A stretch of 64,000 nt of DNA from the NCBI GenBank assembly GCA_027487845.1, contig JAIYCV010000028.1, forward strand, positions 186,001 to 250,000, given 5' to 3'. Numbering within the stretch: the stretch's first letter is position 1; each line of letters opens with the position of its first letter. The stretch is from Flammeovirgaceae bacterium. Its GTDB lineage: Bacteria; Bacteroidota; Bacteroidia; Cytophagales; Cyclobacteriaceae. Of the stretch, positions 26,329 to 35,838 are shown piece by piece. The translations under genes were made by a program, and so were the position numbers. The notes beneath the pieces were generated by a model. It was not told the DNA's origin. It made no database searches and saw nothing but the letters and a program-made list of their open reading frames with translations.

Positions 26329-26934
26329 ATGCTAACTATTTCTGCTCTAAACTTTGAAAAATTAGATGGATTAATACCATGTGTTATCCAAGACCTCGTG
26401 ACGAACAAAGTATTAATGCTTGGGTTCATGAACAAAGAAGCCATTGAGAAAACACAAAAAGAAAAAAGGGTAACGTTTTTTAGTCGCTCTAAAAGGCGCC
26501 TTTGGACAAAAGGTGAAACCAGCGGCAACTATTTACAGGTAAAAGAAATCATTGTGGATTGCGATCAAGATACCTTGTTAATAAAAGTAAACCCTATGGG
26601 GAACACCTGCCACACGGGTGCTGATACCTGCTTCAATGAAAATAACACTGCCGATGGAATTTCTTTTCTCGAAAACATAATCAATGACCGAAAGTCGCAT
26701 CCTATCGCAGGTTCATACACAAACAGACTTTTCGAATCGGGTATAAACAAAGTTGCCCAAAAGGTGGGTGAAGAAGCTGTAGAACTTATCATCGAAGCTA
26801 AAGATGACAACAGGGAATTATTTCTCAACGAAGCGGCCGATCTAATGTACCACTACCTTGTTTTACTGGCGGCAAAGGGTTATAAGCTGGACGATGTAAA
26901 TGAGGTACTAAAGAAAAGACATAAAGTGAAGTAG
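26329..26934 (+). CDS. hisIE: Bifunctional phosphoribosyl-AMP cyclohydrolase / phosphoribosyl-ATP pyrophosphatase
   Basis: 201 residues. The N-terminal HisI domain has VLMLGFMNKEAIEKT, FFSRSKRRLWTKGETSGN and the zinc/magnesium site DCDQDTLLIKV with CHTGADTCF. The C-terminal HisE domain (from about residue 110) has KVGEEAVELIIEAKD and NEAADLMYHYLVLLA, the helical NTP-pyrophosphatase metal site. It performs the second and third pathway steps. It is the last gene of the operon; no clear terminator follows before the kinase gene 37 bases downstream. Confidence 0.97.
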   Translation: MLTISALNFEKLDGLIPCVIQDLVTNKVLMLGFMNKEAIEKTQKEKRVTFFSRSKRRLWTKGETSGNYLQVKEIIVDCDQDTLLIKVNPMGNTCHTGADTCFNENNTADGISFLENIINDRKSHPIAGSYTNRLFESGINKVAQKVGEEAVELIIEAKDDNRELFLNEAADLMYHYLVLLAAKGYKLDDVNEVLKKRHKVK

Positions 26935-26971
26935 CCGTTGTTTATTCAAGATTAGAAATATCAGTTATAAA

Positions 26972-28915
26972 ATGTCGAAATATCTTCTTCTTTGGTTGGT
27001 AGCCATCTTAAGTATTTCAACAGTTGTTTCAGCACAAGAAGAAACCAGCGTTCCCTGGTTTGAAAATCTTTTCCTTGCAACAAAATTAAATTCCCCCCTG
27101 GAGCAGCAATTGGCATCCGCCAAAAAGAAACTCAAAGAAGCAAAAGATAAAGACCAAGGAAAAGAAGAGGCAAAAGCAACAATCGAACTCGGGTCGCTTT
27201 ATTTCACCCAGCTAAACGACTACGAAAAAGCTATGGACTGGTTTATTCGGTCGCTTGTTGTAGAAGATTCTCTGCAGCTCAATCAAGAACGGGTATTCAC
27301 GTACTTGGCTATGGCACGGGTATTTGAAGTAGTAGGCTATCATAGCAAAAGCATTGACTTTTTAGTACAGGCTGTGAACCTAAACGAAAAGGAGAATAAC
27401 CCGGAACTGCTCACCTTTATATTGAATGAAACGGGCAGGGCGAATGCTGCTTATGGAGACATTGACGAAGCGCTTGAAAACTTTGAGCTGGCCCTTGACT
27501 ATGCCCGAAAGCTGCAGCAACCCGACAGGGAAGCCGATGCGCTCTTCCTGAGAGGAAACTTGCTGAGCAAAAAAGGAAATTACAAAGACGCGCTTGCACA
27601 GCACAAAGAAGCACTTCAGATAAGACGGGTGTTAGGAGACAGAGATAAGGAAGGAAAATCACTTACCGAGATCGGAGAACTCTATCGCCAAATGAAAAAC
27701 GAAGATCGAGCGTTGGCAAATCATATAGCTGCGTTAGCAATTAGAAAATCGTTAGTAGATGAAAGAGGCCTCGCAGAGACTTATAATAACATTGGCAGCT
27801 TATATTTTAGAACAAAAGACTTTAAGCGGTCCATTTCCAATCTCGGGCTTGCACTCGAGGCGGGTAGAAAGGCGCAAGACCAAGACCAACTGAAGACCAG
27901 CTATGATTACCTTAGCCAAAGTTACAAAGCATTAAAAGACTACAAACGGTCATTGGAATATCGCGAACAGTTTGCTTCCATGCAAGAGTTCAGTCAAACA
28001 GAAAGAAACGAACGGCACTTATTGGAACGGCAAAGTTTATACTTGATCGACAAGAAAGAATTGCAGATCACCAATCTTGAGAAAGATCGTCAGCAGCGCG
28101 AACTGGTTATTGAGGCACAACAAAAAGAAAAGAGAAATCTTATGTATGTCATCTTTTTGGGGACTGTGATCCTCGCGCTGATATTATTTCTTTACTTCTT
28201 AATGAGGCGAACAAGTCGAAAACTGAAAGAACTCAATGCCACCAAAGACAAACTATTCTCCATCATTGGCCATGACTTGAAAGGGCCACTTAATTCGCTC
28301 ACCTCCTTTTCTTCGCTACTGCTCAATCATGCAGATAAGTTAACAAAAGAGGAAATAAAAATGCTCTCAGCCGATTTAGATAAGTCACTTAAGAACTTAA
28401 TGGCGTTGCTCGAGAATTTATTAGAATGGTCTCGATCACAAACCGGTTCGATCGACTTCAAAGCAGAACGTTTCGATATCAACGCTGTAGTGGTGGAGAA
28501 TTTAGAATTACTTAAAAGCATCGCAGATAACAAAAAGATACAGTTGCGAAATGAAGCCCAAGGGGAGATCTTTGTGTTGGCTCATCGCTATTCCATAAAC
28601 ACCGTGGTGCGCAATTTACTTTCCAATGCAATAAAGTTTACAAAAGAAGGCGGTTTAATAACGATAAATATAGCCCTGGGGAAAGTTGTTACGCTTGCTG
28701 TGCAAGATACCGGAGTCGGCATGACCCCTGCCACGTTGCAATCCCTTTTTGAATTGGGAAGCAAGACTTCCACCCTCGGCACAGCCAAGGAAAAAGGAAC
28801 TGGCCTTGGGCTAATACTATGTAAAGACTTTGTCGAAAAGAACCGAGGTACGATTCATGTGGAAAGTACAGAGGGAATTGGATCTAAATTTTATTTTACT
28901 ATCCCTGCAAACTAG
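26972..28915 (+). CDS. TPR-containing membrane sensor histidine kinase
   Basis: 647 residues. A signal peptide (ending VVSAQ) precedes about six tetratricopeptide repeats to about residue 340 (for example ALFLRGNLLSKKGNYKDALA and AETYNNIGSLYFRTKDFKRS), a coiled coil, one membrane helix near residue 390-410 (VIFLGTVILALILFLYFLM) and a cytoplasmic kinase. HisKA carries its His in IIGHDLKGPLNSL; HATPase has NLLSNAIKFT, DTGVGM and GTGLGLILCKD. The periplasmic TPR part probably senses a protein partner. The kinase half is a diverged relative of the next two genes. No response regulator gene is in the window. Confidence 0.93.
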   Translation: MSKYLLLWLVAILSISTVVSAQEETSVPWFENLFLATKLNSPLEQQLASAKKKLKEAKDKDQGKEEAKATIELGSLYFTQLNDYEKAMDWFIRSLVVEDSLQLNQERVFTYLAMARVFEVVGYHSKSIDFLVQAVNLNEKENNPELLTFILNETGRANAAYGDIDEALENFELALDYARKLQQPDREADALFLRGNLLSKKGNYKDALAQHKEALQIRRVLGDRDKEGKSLTEIGELYRQMKNEDRALANHIAALAIRKSLVDERGLAETYNNIGSLYFRTKDFKRSISNLGLALEAGRKAQDQDQLKTSYDYLSQSYKALKDYKRSLEYREQFASMQEFSQTERNERHLLERQSLYLIDKKELQITNLEKDRQQRELVIEAQQKEKRNLMYVIFLGTVILALILFLYFLMRRTSRKLKELNATKDKLFSIIGHDLKGPLNSLTSFSSLLLNHADKLTKEEIKMLSADLDKSLKNLMALLENLLEWSRSQTGSIDFKAERFDINAVVVENLELLKSIADNKKIQLRNEAQGEIFVLAHRYSINTVVRNLLSNAIKFTKEGGLITINIALGKVVTLAVQDTGVGMTPATLQSLFELGSKTSTLGTAKEKGTGLGLILCKDFVEKNRGTIHVESTEGIGSKFYFTIPAN

Positions 28916-28935
28916 GTATTTGCAGATTATTGAGT

Positions 28936-30225
28936 ATGTCAACTTTACATAGACTATCAGACTTTTTCAAATTCCCAGACGAAGAGAAAGGATTAACAAA
29001 AGACAGACAAGTTGTATTAACCAACCGCATTGCGCTGATCTCGATTGTTCTAGCGACCGTATTTTATCTAATCGAGCTTTTATTAAATTCGATAGTGGCT
29101 AATTGGATTTTTTTCTCTTTTTGTTCTATTTCTTTACTTATACTCGCTTTAAACGCAAAAGGGTATAATGCTCTTGCCAAATCTATTGGCTTACTTATGT
29201 ACAATGCTTTTCTATACCTCGTGTGTGGTAGTGAAAACTATGAAAATGTCTATTTTGAACTACACTTCATCTCAGCGGTTCTGACTGCCTTTATGTTTTT
29301 TGGATATCAGGAGAAAAAGTTTGCTGTTACTTTTTCAATAATTACTATTTGCACCTATTTTTTATCCTCTCGGTATCCAAACGCATTTATCCCGCCTCAC
29401 CATTACACGGGCGAGCAGGTCACTCTGTTATTCATAATCAATCTTGCTACTTTCGTAATTCTGAATTTTTCAATTTTATTTATGTTTTTGCGAGTAAATG
29501 CAAAAGTTGAAGAAAGACTGAGGGTAGTGAATTTAGAACTACTTGAGCTTAACGATTCTAAAGATAGATTATTTTCAATCATTGGCCACGACTTAAAAGG
29601 GCCTCTTAATTCGCTCAGTGCCTTCTCCAAGCTTTTAGCTCAAGATGCCATAACAGAAACGGAAACTAAAATGCTTGCCAAAAGTTTAAACCAGAGCGTA
29701 GATAATGCAAAAAGTTTGTTGGAAGATTTACTCGAATGGGGTCGGTCTCAGACGGGTTCTACCGAATTTGAGCCAGAACAATTTGATCTTGCTGTTGAAG
29801 TGAAGGAAACGCTTGATTTACTATCAGGTATTGCAAAAGACAAAAACATAAACGTAACAAGTAATATTCAAGGAAAAGCCTTTATCAACGCTCATCGATA
29901 TTCCATCAATATGGTGGTGCGAAATTTGTTGTCTAACGCCATTAAATTTACACGTGAAGGCGGGTCGATTACGATAACTATCACAGCTTCTTCAATGGTC
30001 ACCGTATCGGTTGAAGACACAGGGGTTGGCATGCCTGCGTCAACGGTTCAAAAGTTATTTCAACTAGGCAATAGAGTAAGCACGTTAGGCACAGCCAAGG
30101 AAAAAGGCACAGGCCTTGGACTGATTCTATGTAAAGACTTTGTAGAAAAAAACGGAGGTACCATTCATGTTGAAAGTACCGAAGGCGTTGGATCTAAGTT
30201 TTATTTTACCATCCCTACAAAATAG
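28936..30225 (+). CDS. Membrane sensor histidine kinase (tandem copy 1)
   Basis: About 429 residues from the ATG at 28936 (a TTG two codons earlier is possible). The N-terminal half has six hydrophobic helices with short loops, then a coiled coil (KVEERLRVVNLELLELNDSK), HisKA (IIGHDLKGPLNSL) and HATPase (NLLSNAIKFTREGG, DTGVGMPAS, GTGLGLILCKD). No PAS or extracellular sensory domain is seen, so the membrane part is the likely sensor. The following gene is a close duplicate. It begins 20 bases after the TPR kinase and is probably co-transcribed. Confidence 0.93.
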   Translation: MSTLHRLSDFFKFPDEEKGLTKDRQVVLTNRIALISIVLATVFYLIELLLNSIVANWIFFSFCSISLLILALNAKGYNALAKSIGLLMYNAFLYLVCGSENYENVYFELHFISAVLTAFMFFGYQEKKFAVTFSIITICTYFLSSRYPNAFIPPHHYTGEQVTLLFIINLATFVILNFSILFMFLRVNAKVEERLRVVNLELLELNDSKDRLFSIIGHDLKGPLNSLSAFSKLLAQDAITETETKMLAKSLNQSVDNAKSLLEDLLEWGRSQTGSTEFEPEQFDLAVEVKETLDLLSGIAKDKNINVTSNIQGKAFINAHRYSINMVVRNLLSNAIKFTREGGSITITITASSMVTVSVEDTGVGMPASTVQKLFQLGNRVSTLGTAKEKGTGLGLILCKDFVEKNGGTIHVESTEGVGSKFYFTIPTK

Positions 30226-30248
30226 CTATTAGTAGCATATTGGCCAAC

Positions 30249-31538
30249 ATGTCAACTTTATCTAACCTATTAAATCTTTTCAAGTTTCCTGATGAAGAGA
30301 AAGGATTAACTAAAGACAGGCAGGCTGTTTTAACCAACCGCATCGCGTTGCTTACCATAATTCTTGGAAGCATTTTTTATCCTATCGAACTTTTGTTTAA
30401 CTCGGCAGTTGCCCATTGGGTATTCTTTTCTTTGTGTGGTATACTGTCACTTGTAATCTTTTTAAACACAAAAGGTTATTATATGCTATCAAAGACGATC
30501 GGTTTGCTGATGTATAATATTGTTCTTTACCTCGTTTGTGGAAGCAAGAATTATGAAGGCGTCTATTTAGAACTGCATTTTATCTCGACAGCTTTGGCTG
30601 CTCTCATGTTATTTGGCTATGAGGGAAAAAAGTTCGCTGTTACTTTTTTAATCATTGCTATTTCTACTTATTTTTTATCCAATCACTATCAAAATTCATT
30701 TATTCCCCTTCACCATTATACGAGCGAGCAGATCACGGTGCTGTTCATATTCAACCTTGCTATTTTTGTGGTGCTGAATTTCTCGATTTTGTTTATGTTT
30801 TTGCGAATAAATGCAAAAGTTGAAGAAAGACTGAGGGTAGTGAATTTAGAACTACTTGAGCTTAATGATTCTAAAGACAAATTATTTTCAATCATCGGCC
30901 ACGATTTAAAAGGGCCTCTAAATTCGCTTGGTGCTTTCTCCAAGCTTTTAGCTCAAGATGCCATAACAGCAACGGAAACTAAAATGCTTGCCAAAAGTTT
31001 GAACGAAAGCGTAGACAGTGCAAAAAGTTTATTAGAAGATTTACTAGAATGGGGTCGGTCTCAAACGGGTTCTACTGAATTTGAGCCAGAACAATTTGAT
31101 CTTGCTATTGAAGTGAAGGAAACGCTTGATTTACTATCAGGTATTGCGAAAGACAAAAACATAAACGTAACAAGTAATATTCAGGGAAAAGCCTTTGTCA
31201 ACGCTCATCGATATTCCATTAATATGGTGGTGCGAAATTTGTTGTTTAATGCAATTAAATTTACGCGTGAAGGCGGGTCGATTACGATAACTATCACAGC
31301 TTCTTCAATGGTCACCGTATCGGTAGAAGACACGGGGGTTGGCATGCCTGCGTCAACAGTTCAAAAGTTATTTCAGCTAGGCAATAGAGTAAGCACGTTA
31401 GGAACAGCCAAGGAAAAAGGCACAGGCCTTGGACTGATTCTATGTAAAGACTTTGTCGAAAAAAACGGAGGCACCATTCATGTTGAAAGCAAAGAAGGCG
31501 TTGGATCCAAATTTTACTTCACCGTGCCAAAGGGATAA
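30249..31538 (+). CDS. Membrane sensor histidine kinase (tandem copy 2)
   Basis: About 429 residues, start ATG at 30249. Same architecture as the previous gene. The cytoplasmic halves differ at only about a dozen of some 235 positions, whereas the six-helix membrane halves differ much more. The N box has Phe where copy 1 has Ser (NLLFNAIKF), which should not remove the catalytic Asn. All kinase motifs are intact. The pattern suggests a tandem duplication with diverging sensor parts and either recent gene conversion or strong constraint on the kinase halves. It converges with the DUF4386 gene, four bases away. Confidence 0.93.
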   Translation: MSTLSNLLNLFKFPDEEKGLTKDRQAVLTNRIALLTIILGSIFYPIELLFNSAVAHWVFFSLCGILSLVIFLNTKGYYMLSKTIGLLMYNIVLYLVCGSKNYEGVYLELHFISTALAALMLFGYEGKKFAVTFLIIAISTYFLSNHYQNSFIPLHHYTSEQITVLFIFNLAIFVVLNFSILFMFLRINAKVEERLRVVNLELLELNDSKDKLFSIIGHDLKGPLNSLGAFSKLLAQDAITATETKMLAKSLNESVDSAKSLLEDLLEWGRSQTGSTEFEPEQFDLAIEVKETLDLLSGIAKDKNINVTSNIQGKAFVNAHRYSINMVVRNLLFNAIKFTREGGSITITITASSMVTVSVEDTGVGMPASTVQKLFQLGNRVSTLGTAKEKGTGLGLILCKDFVEKNGGTIHVESKEGVGSKFYFTVPKG

Positions 31539-31542
31539 CACC

Positions 31543-32241
31543 TCAGGCGCTCCGCTCCCTCACTCCTATGATTAGCAACCAAAGTACTGCCGATAGTTCC
31601 GATACACTTCCGAAAATTGCAACCAACGTAGCCGTAGTCGAATGAAACGCTGGCACTAACACGAAAACAGATGCATCAACTACGTACGATATACCGCCCA
31701 TTACCAATAAAACACCAACGATCTTATGGATGAATCCCGACCTGTAAGCCAATAAGCCGAAGGGTATTAGCCAGAGTCCCCAGAAGATCCCTATCACCAC
31801 ATTACCCTGATTATACATCTTCAAAAAAATCATGGCCATGCTTTGCTGTTGAACTGCCTCAAAAGAAGTCATAAATCCTTCTTTCAACGTGATCAAAATT
31901 AAGAGCTGATTAAATATTATCAAGAATGCAATAGGCACCGACACAATCACAAGAGCTACCATCATCTTGGCCAACTTCTCGCTAACCTCTTTAAACAAAT
32001 TATAAAGTGCTAAAACCAAAAAGATAAACGTGGTCTGGCACACAAGATTACTAAAGATGCCAGTTCTAAAAAGAAATTCATTGGCGATAATATTACTGGT
32101 TGTTGCTGCGCTATCATTCATAACAATGATACTTGACGGCACATACATAATTCCGTAGGCTCCTGTTATAGCCAAAATAAAATAAAGAAACCCAGCTACC
32201 CTTGCCCTCTTCTGTTGCGCTTTATAATTTTCTTGGATCAT
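31543..32241 (-). CDS. DUF4386 family membrane protein
   Basis: 232 residues with about six hydrophobic helices. The N-terminus (RARVAGFLYFILAITGAYGIMYVPSSIIV) and the segment GLWLIPFGLLAYRSGFIHKIVGVLLVMGGISYVVD are characteristic of DUF4386, a family of multi-pass membrane proteins without assigned function. A second member lies at 55236-55976. It is divergent from the DUF1080 gene. Confidence 0.85.
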   Translation of the reverse strand: MIQENYKAQQKRARVAGFLYFILAITGAYGIMYVPSSIIVMNDSAATTSNIIANEFLFRTGIFSNLVCQTTFIFLVLALYNLFKEVSEKLAKMMVALVIVSVPIAFLIIFNQLLILITLKEGFMTSFEAVQQQSMAMIFLKMYNQGNVVIGIFWGLWLIPFGLLAYRSGFIHKIVGVLLVMGGISYVVDASVFVLVPAFHSTTATLVAIFGSVSELSAVLWLLIIGVRERSA

Positions 32242-32322
32242 TACTCTTTTTAAGTTAAAAATTAGACAATATTGTTCTAAACCTTTGGCTTTTCATTATC
32301 TTTATTGAATAACAAAACGATC

Positions 32323-32913
32323 ATGAGAAAATTATTTCTGGTTCTATTCCTAGCCACTCAATTGGCGCTGGCACAAACGAAAGTTAAACTTTTTAATGGC
32401 ACTGACCTAACTGGCTGGACTGTTCATGGTACTGAGCGATGGTACGTAGAAAACAAAGAAATGGTTTGCGAAAGTGGACCCGATAAGCAATATGGCTACT
32501 TATCAACCAATAAAAACTATAAGAACTTTATGTTCACCGTCCAATTTAAGCAGGAAGCAAATGGGAACAGTGGTGTTTTTATCCGCTCGGGCATTGAGGG
32601 GGTAAAGATCAGTGGTTGGCAAGTGGAGGTTGCCCCTTTAAACAACCATACAGGAGGAATTTACGAATCGTATGGTCGGGGTTGGCTCATTCAACCTGCA
32701 CCTGAAAAAGAAAAGTATTTGAAGACGGGCGAGTGGAACACACTTAAAATAAAGGTAATGAACGATGAAGTTACCAGTTGGCTGAATGGCCAACAAATGG
32801 TCTACTTAAAAGATGAAAAGATAGGCAAAGGCGAGGGTTTTATTGCGTTGCAAATTCATGATGGAGGCGGAATCAAAGTTCGCTGGAAAGATTTTGAATT
32901 AGAAGAACTGTAA
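32323..32913 (+). CDS. Secreted DUF1080 domain protein (3-keto-disaccharide hydrolase type)
   Basis: About 196 residues from the ATG at 32323, which starts a signal peptide (LFLVLFLATQLALAQ). The rest is a single concanavalin-like DUF1080 domain: KVKLFNGTDLTGWTVHG, FTVQFKQEANGNSGVFIRS, GWQVEVAPLNNHTGGIYES, and the final IALQIHDGGGIKVRWKDFELEEL. Some members of this family hydrolyse 3-keto-glycosides; substrate here is unknown. It is a monocistronic-looking gene, divergent from the DUF4386 gene. Confidence 0.9.
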   Translation: MRKLFLVLFLATQLALAQTKVKLFNGTDLTGWTVHGTERWYVENKEMVCESGPDKQYGYLSTNKNYKNFMFTVQFKQEANGNSGVFIRSGIEGVKISGWQVEVAPLNNHTGGIYESYGRGWLIQPAPEKEKYLKTGEWNTLKIKVMNDEVTSWLNGQQMVYLKDEKIGKGEGFIALQIHDGGGIKVRWKDFELEEL

Positions 32914-33224
32914 GATGAACGCAACTATCTACTTATTATATGCTCAATTCGTGTGTTTCCACTAACACCCCCCTTGAGGCACTATCAAACAGGGAACTTT
33001 TAGTCATACTAGCGTTGACACTGCTCGCATTTGTTATCAACAATCTCAAAATAAATGTTTTTGCTTTTTTGCAACATGTGCCGAGCATTGAACGGCTTGA
33101 ACAAAGCTTCTCATATTCAGGTGGCTTCCTTTCATTGCAAAGCTTCATAGTGGTGGAAAAAATGTGAAATCAACTGCCCCTCATCGGGCAAAACTGTTAG
33201 GCTTATTTATTACTTTGCGCGTGA
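32914..33224. other. Intergenic stretch without a convincing gene
   Basis: 311 bases between the DUF1080 and kinase genes. A 75-codon ORF (32940-33167) has one hydrophobic stretch but no recognisable similarity or start context. Just upstream of the kinase gene, TTACTTTG (33210-33217) is one mismatch from the -7 consensus, without a clear -33 box. Confidence 0.5.
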
Positions 33225-34544
33225 ATGGTGTCCCATACATCTAAAACTTTGCTACTTGGAAACCATCATCACATGCTTTCCTACTCAGCTTTTAAGCTTG
33301 CAGCACTCACTGGGCGGTTGAGCTTACTGTCTTTTGTGATGAATGCAGGCTATGTCTTTTTTGATCTTTACCAACATGTCTATCACTCTTGGCCGCTGCT
33401 GTCTATATCCGCAATTTTGTCGTTGGTCAGTTTTGGGTTAAACAGGCAACAGTATTACTTGGCAGCGAAAGTAGTTCTTGGCCTGACCGTAAACCTCACT
33501 ATTTTCTTTTTTGCTTCCATTGAACCGATCGAAACAGGTCTCTCATTTTTATTTGTAGTATGTGCGCTTGGCGCAATCAGCACGCTAGGTCTTGAACACA
33601 AAAAACTGGCATTAGTTTTTGTATTGATGCCAGTCTTGCTTTTTGTTTTTTCGGTTGTTTTTGACCTTGAGGTTTTCATCCGCAGAGAAACAACAGCAGA
33701 CTATGTGCAGATGAATAGAATCATCAACTTCATGGCCACATTCGTTGCCGCTGTGCTGATGATCTATTTTCTGTTAAGTCTCAACAATCATTCTGAACGA
33801 GCCTTGCGCGAAAATGAAAAACAGTTGCACGACAAGAACAAAGAGCTGGTGAAAACAAATACAGAGCTCGACCGATTTGTGTACAGTGCTTCACATGATT
33901 TGCGATCGCCCATTAGTTCTGTGCGCGGTTTAATTAGTCTAGTTCGACTTAACCCCCACTCACCCGATATAAAATCGTATTTGGAGATGATGGACAATCA
34001 GTTAATTGGTTTAAATAAGTTTATCGAAGATATTGTTTTGTATTCGCGAAACACGCGGGCGGGCTATAAAGTAGAGTTAATACAGCTAAAAAAATTGGTG
34101 GAGGAGGTTTTAATAAGCCTTCAGTTTTATCCAGGATCAGAGAAAATAAACATTGAAGTAACGATACCTGATGAAACAACTTTATTCAGCGATCCTACCC
34201 GCGTTCGGATCGTATTGGCCAATTTATTATCTAATGCGTTAAAGTACTCCGATCCCGCCAAAGAAAATCCCTTCATTAAAATTAACGCAATCAAAGTAGA
34301 CATGCATCTCGCTATTTCTGTCCAGGACAATGGCGCTGGCATAGATCGCCAGTACGTGTCCAAAATATTTGATATGTTTTATCAGGGGAACGAAAAGTCG
34401 GACGGATCGGGGCTTGGATTGTATATTGTGAAAGAAACGTTGGAGAAAATTCAAGGAGAAATAAGTGTTCAATCTGAATTGGGAAAAGGCTCTGAGTTCA
34501 AGGTAATGCTGCCCATACAGATCGATGCGTTTCAAAATGAATAG
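33225..34544 (+). CDS. Membrane sensor histidine kinase
   Basis: 439 residues; ATG at 33225, with an alternative at 33273 that would begin just before the first hydrophobic helix. Six membrane helices (to about residue 190) are followed by a coiled coil (RENEKQLHDKNKELVKTNTEL), HisKA (RFVYSASHDLRSPISSVRGL) and HATPase (NLLSNALKYSDPA, DNGAGI, GSGLGLYIVKE). The kinase half is most like the PAS kinase at 9804-11501 (FVYSASHD, YHNPSAENPFI versus YSDPAKENPFI), so the two belong to one subfamily distinct from the tandem trio. No response regulator adjacent. Confidence 0.92.
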   Translation: MVSHTSKTLLLGNHHHMLSYSAFKLAALTGRLSLLSFVMNAGYVFFDLYQHVYHSWPLLSISAILSLVSFGLNRQQYYLAAKVVLGLTVNLTIFFFASIEPIETGLSFLFVVCALGAISTLGLEHKKLALVFVLMPVLLFVFSVVFDLEVFIRRETTADYVQMNRIINFMATFVAAVLMIYFLLSLNNHSERALRENEKQLHDKNKELVKTNTELDRFVYSASHDLRSPISSVRGLISLVRLNPHSPDIKSYLEMMDNQLIGLNKFIEDIVLYSRNTRAGYKVELIQLKKLVEEVLISLQFYPGSEKINIEVTIPDETTLFSDPTRVRIVLANLLSNALKYSDPAKENPFIKINAIKVDMHLAISVQDNGAGIDRQYVSKIFDMFYQGNEKSDGSGLGLYIVKETLEKIQGEISVQSELGKGSEFKVMLPIQIDAFQNE

Positions 34545-34743
34545 CGTTCACTTTTTGAGGTCGACACCATTCTTTTCGTTGTTAAAATTCTAAAATTACT
34601 TTTATATGTAATTTCTTTTTTTGTTTTGGGAAAGCCTCCTGGTCCTAGGTTTTCTTTGACATAGTTCGAAAATAAATGCACCATCCATTGCTGAGCTATC
34701 GTTACTCATGCGGCTCGATGTGGATGAGCACATGCCCTCCATC

Positions 34744-34782
34744 CCTTGGTTCGTGTCTTCACGTTGAAGACACGAACCAAGG
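34744..34782. repeat. Perfect 39-base inverted repeat
   Basis: CCTTGGTTCGTGTCTTCA (34744-34761) and its exact complement TGAAGACACGAACCAAGG (34765-34782) flank a three-base centre. No T-run follows on either strand, so it is not a typical terminator. The arms are much longer than needed for a hairpin terminator and suggest a repetitive palindromic element. Confidence 0.8.
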
Positions 34783-34838
34783 ATTAGGAAATTTCCATTC
34801 ATTTTAGTTTACGCAATGTGCTAATAGTATAACTTCAG

Positions 34839-34846
34839 TATTTTTG
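34839..34846 (+). promoter_or_regulatory. Probable -7 box for the zinc-ribbon gene
   Basis: TATTTTTG matches TAnnTTTG exactly and lies 16 bases before the ATG at 34862. A matching -33 TTTG at the right distance is not clear. Confidence 0.4.
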
Positions 34847-34861
34847 CACAAAATTGATTCC

Positions 34862-35209
34862 ATGCCCGATTCTACTTGCCCCCTCTGCCGATCTATATAC
34901 GGATACCCAACCGGCACATCTATGATGTGTCCTGAGTGTGGTAACGAATGGAACCCCAACGAACCAATGGAGGTGGTGGCAGCAGAACCTGATACAGCGG
35001 TCGTGAAAGATGCAAATGGCAACGTGCTGCTCGATGGCGATACTGTTGTGCTTATCAAAGATTTGCCAGTGAAGGGTTCATCTAAAGTAATGAAGGCGGG
35101 CACAAAAGTAAAGAGCATCAAGCTTACAGACGGTGACCATAATATTGACTGCAAGGTGGAGGGCTTTGGAGCCATGGCCCTCAAGTCTATCTTTGTGCGA
35201 AAGGCCTGA
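34862..35209 (+). CDS. yjdM: PhnA/YjdM-type zinc-ribbon protein
   Basis: About 115 residues from the ATG at 34862. The N-terminal zinc ribbon has STCPLCRS and [10 protein letters not shown], followed by the PhnA domain ([57 protein letters not shown]). This family was named for alkylphosphonate utilisation, but no catalytic role is established and it is usually found away from phosphonate genes, as here. The phosphonatase-like gene at 15777-16505 is too far away to imply a link. Confidence 0.92.
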   Translation: MPDSTCPLCRSIYGYPTGTSMMCPECGNEWNPNEPMEVVAAEPDTAVVKDANGNVLLDGDTVVLIKDLPVKGSSKVMKAGTKVKSIKLTDGDHNIDCKVEGFGAMALKSIFVRKA

Positions 35210-35838
35210 ATAAGTTTAAAGCAATTATTAACGCCCTGTCAGCCTGCTATCACCTGACGGACTATTTCTCCCCGCTGTTCGCTAATCTACCTGAGAATTA
35301 CTATCTCTCCGTTATCAAGGTTTTGGCTTTAATACAAATTGCCTAGCATGTGCATTATATCAAATTGTATTGCCCTTATTTTCTTTTGTCCTTTTTTTTT
35401 TGATACAAAAAAGAACGAAAAAAAATCAAGACCAAAAAATGCTTCCCTGCTGCTGCCATCACACCCTCGCTTTTTGGTCGAGCCAACGCTGATCGCTTCG
35501 AAGATAAACTAGACTAAACTGACTGTTATGAGGTCGCTTTCATGTCAAAGTCTCGTCTCTCAACGAAGACGATACGCTCAGCCTCAATTTACCTCGGTTT
35601 AATACATGCGCTAACCAAGTTTAAAAATCCCTCTTTATCTGTCATTCGACAATCGCTCTGCTAACTTGTCGAACAGCAAGAATATAGAATAAATTTCAGC
35701 TTGGGTTTCTGCCTCGACCAGCTGGGGAACATTAAGTTTACTTTTAGCAGATTAGAAATCCACAACACCTGTGGTTCGTGCTCTCATAAAAACACTGTTT
35801 TGCTTTTGCTTGATTCGCGAAGACACATTCCAGCGAAC
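35210..35838. other. Gene-free spacer holding a dispersed element
   Basis: 629 bases without a supported gene. The middle (35385-35530) is one copy of a degenerate element found again at 49605-49765. The remaining sequence has many stop codons in all frames. The motif CTAACTTGTCGAACAGC near 35655 recurs with one change near 46254, in another gene-free stretch. The spacer ends at the stop codon of the DUF3037-like gene. Confidence 0.6.
35385..35530 (+). repeat. Dispersed degenerate intergenic element, copy A
   Basis: T-rich start, then GATACAAAAAAGAAC, CAAAAAATGCTTCC, GCCATCACACC, CGAGCCAACGCTGATCGCTTCGA and ACTAGACTAAACTGACTGTTA. The same order of blocks with moderate divergence is found at 49605-49765 on the same strand. 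No conserved ORF, terminal repeat or target duplication was noticed. Confidence 0.65.

Noticed and set aside
32940-33167. 75-codon ORF with one hydrophobic segment between the DUF1080 and kinase genes
   Set aside because: No similarity, no promoter or start context, and its codon use looks random; an antisense frame of similar length exists over the same bases.
34602-34802. 66-codon ORF on the minus strand over the long inverted repeat
   Set aside because: It runs through a non-coding palindrome and has no recognisable motif.
15777-35209. Phosphonate utilisation cluster from the phosphonatase-like and PhnA-type genes
   Set aside because: They are about 18 kb apart with no transporter, C-P lyase or aminotransferase genes.
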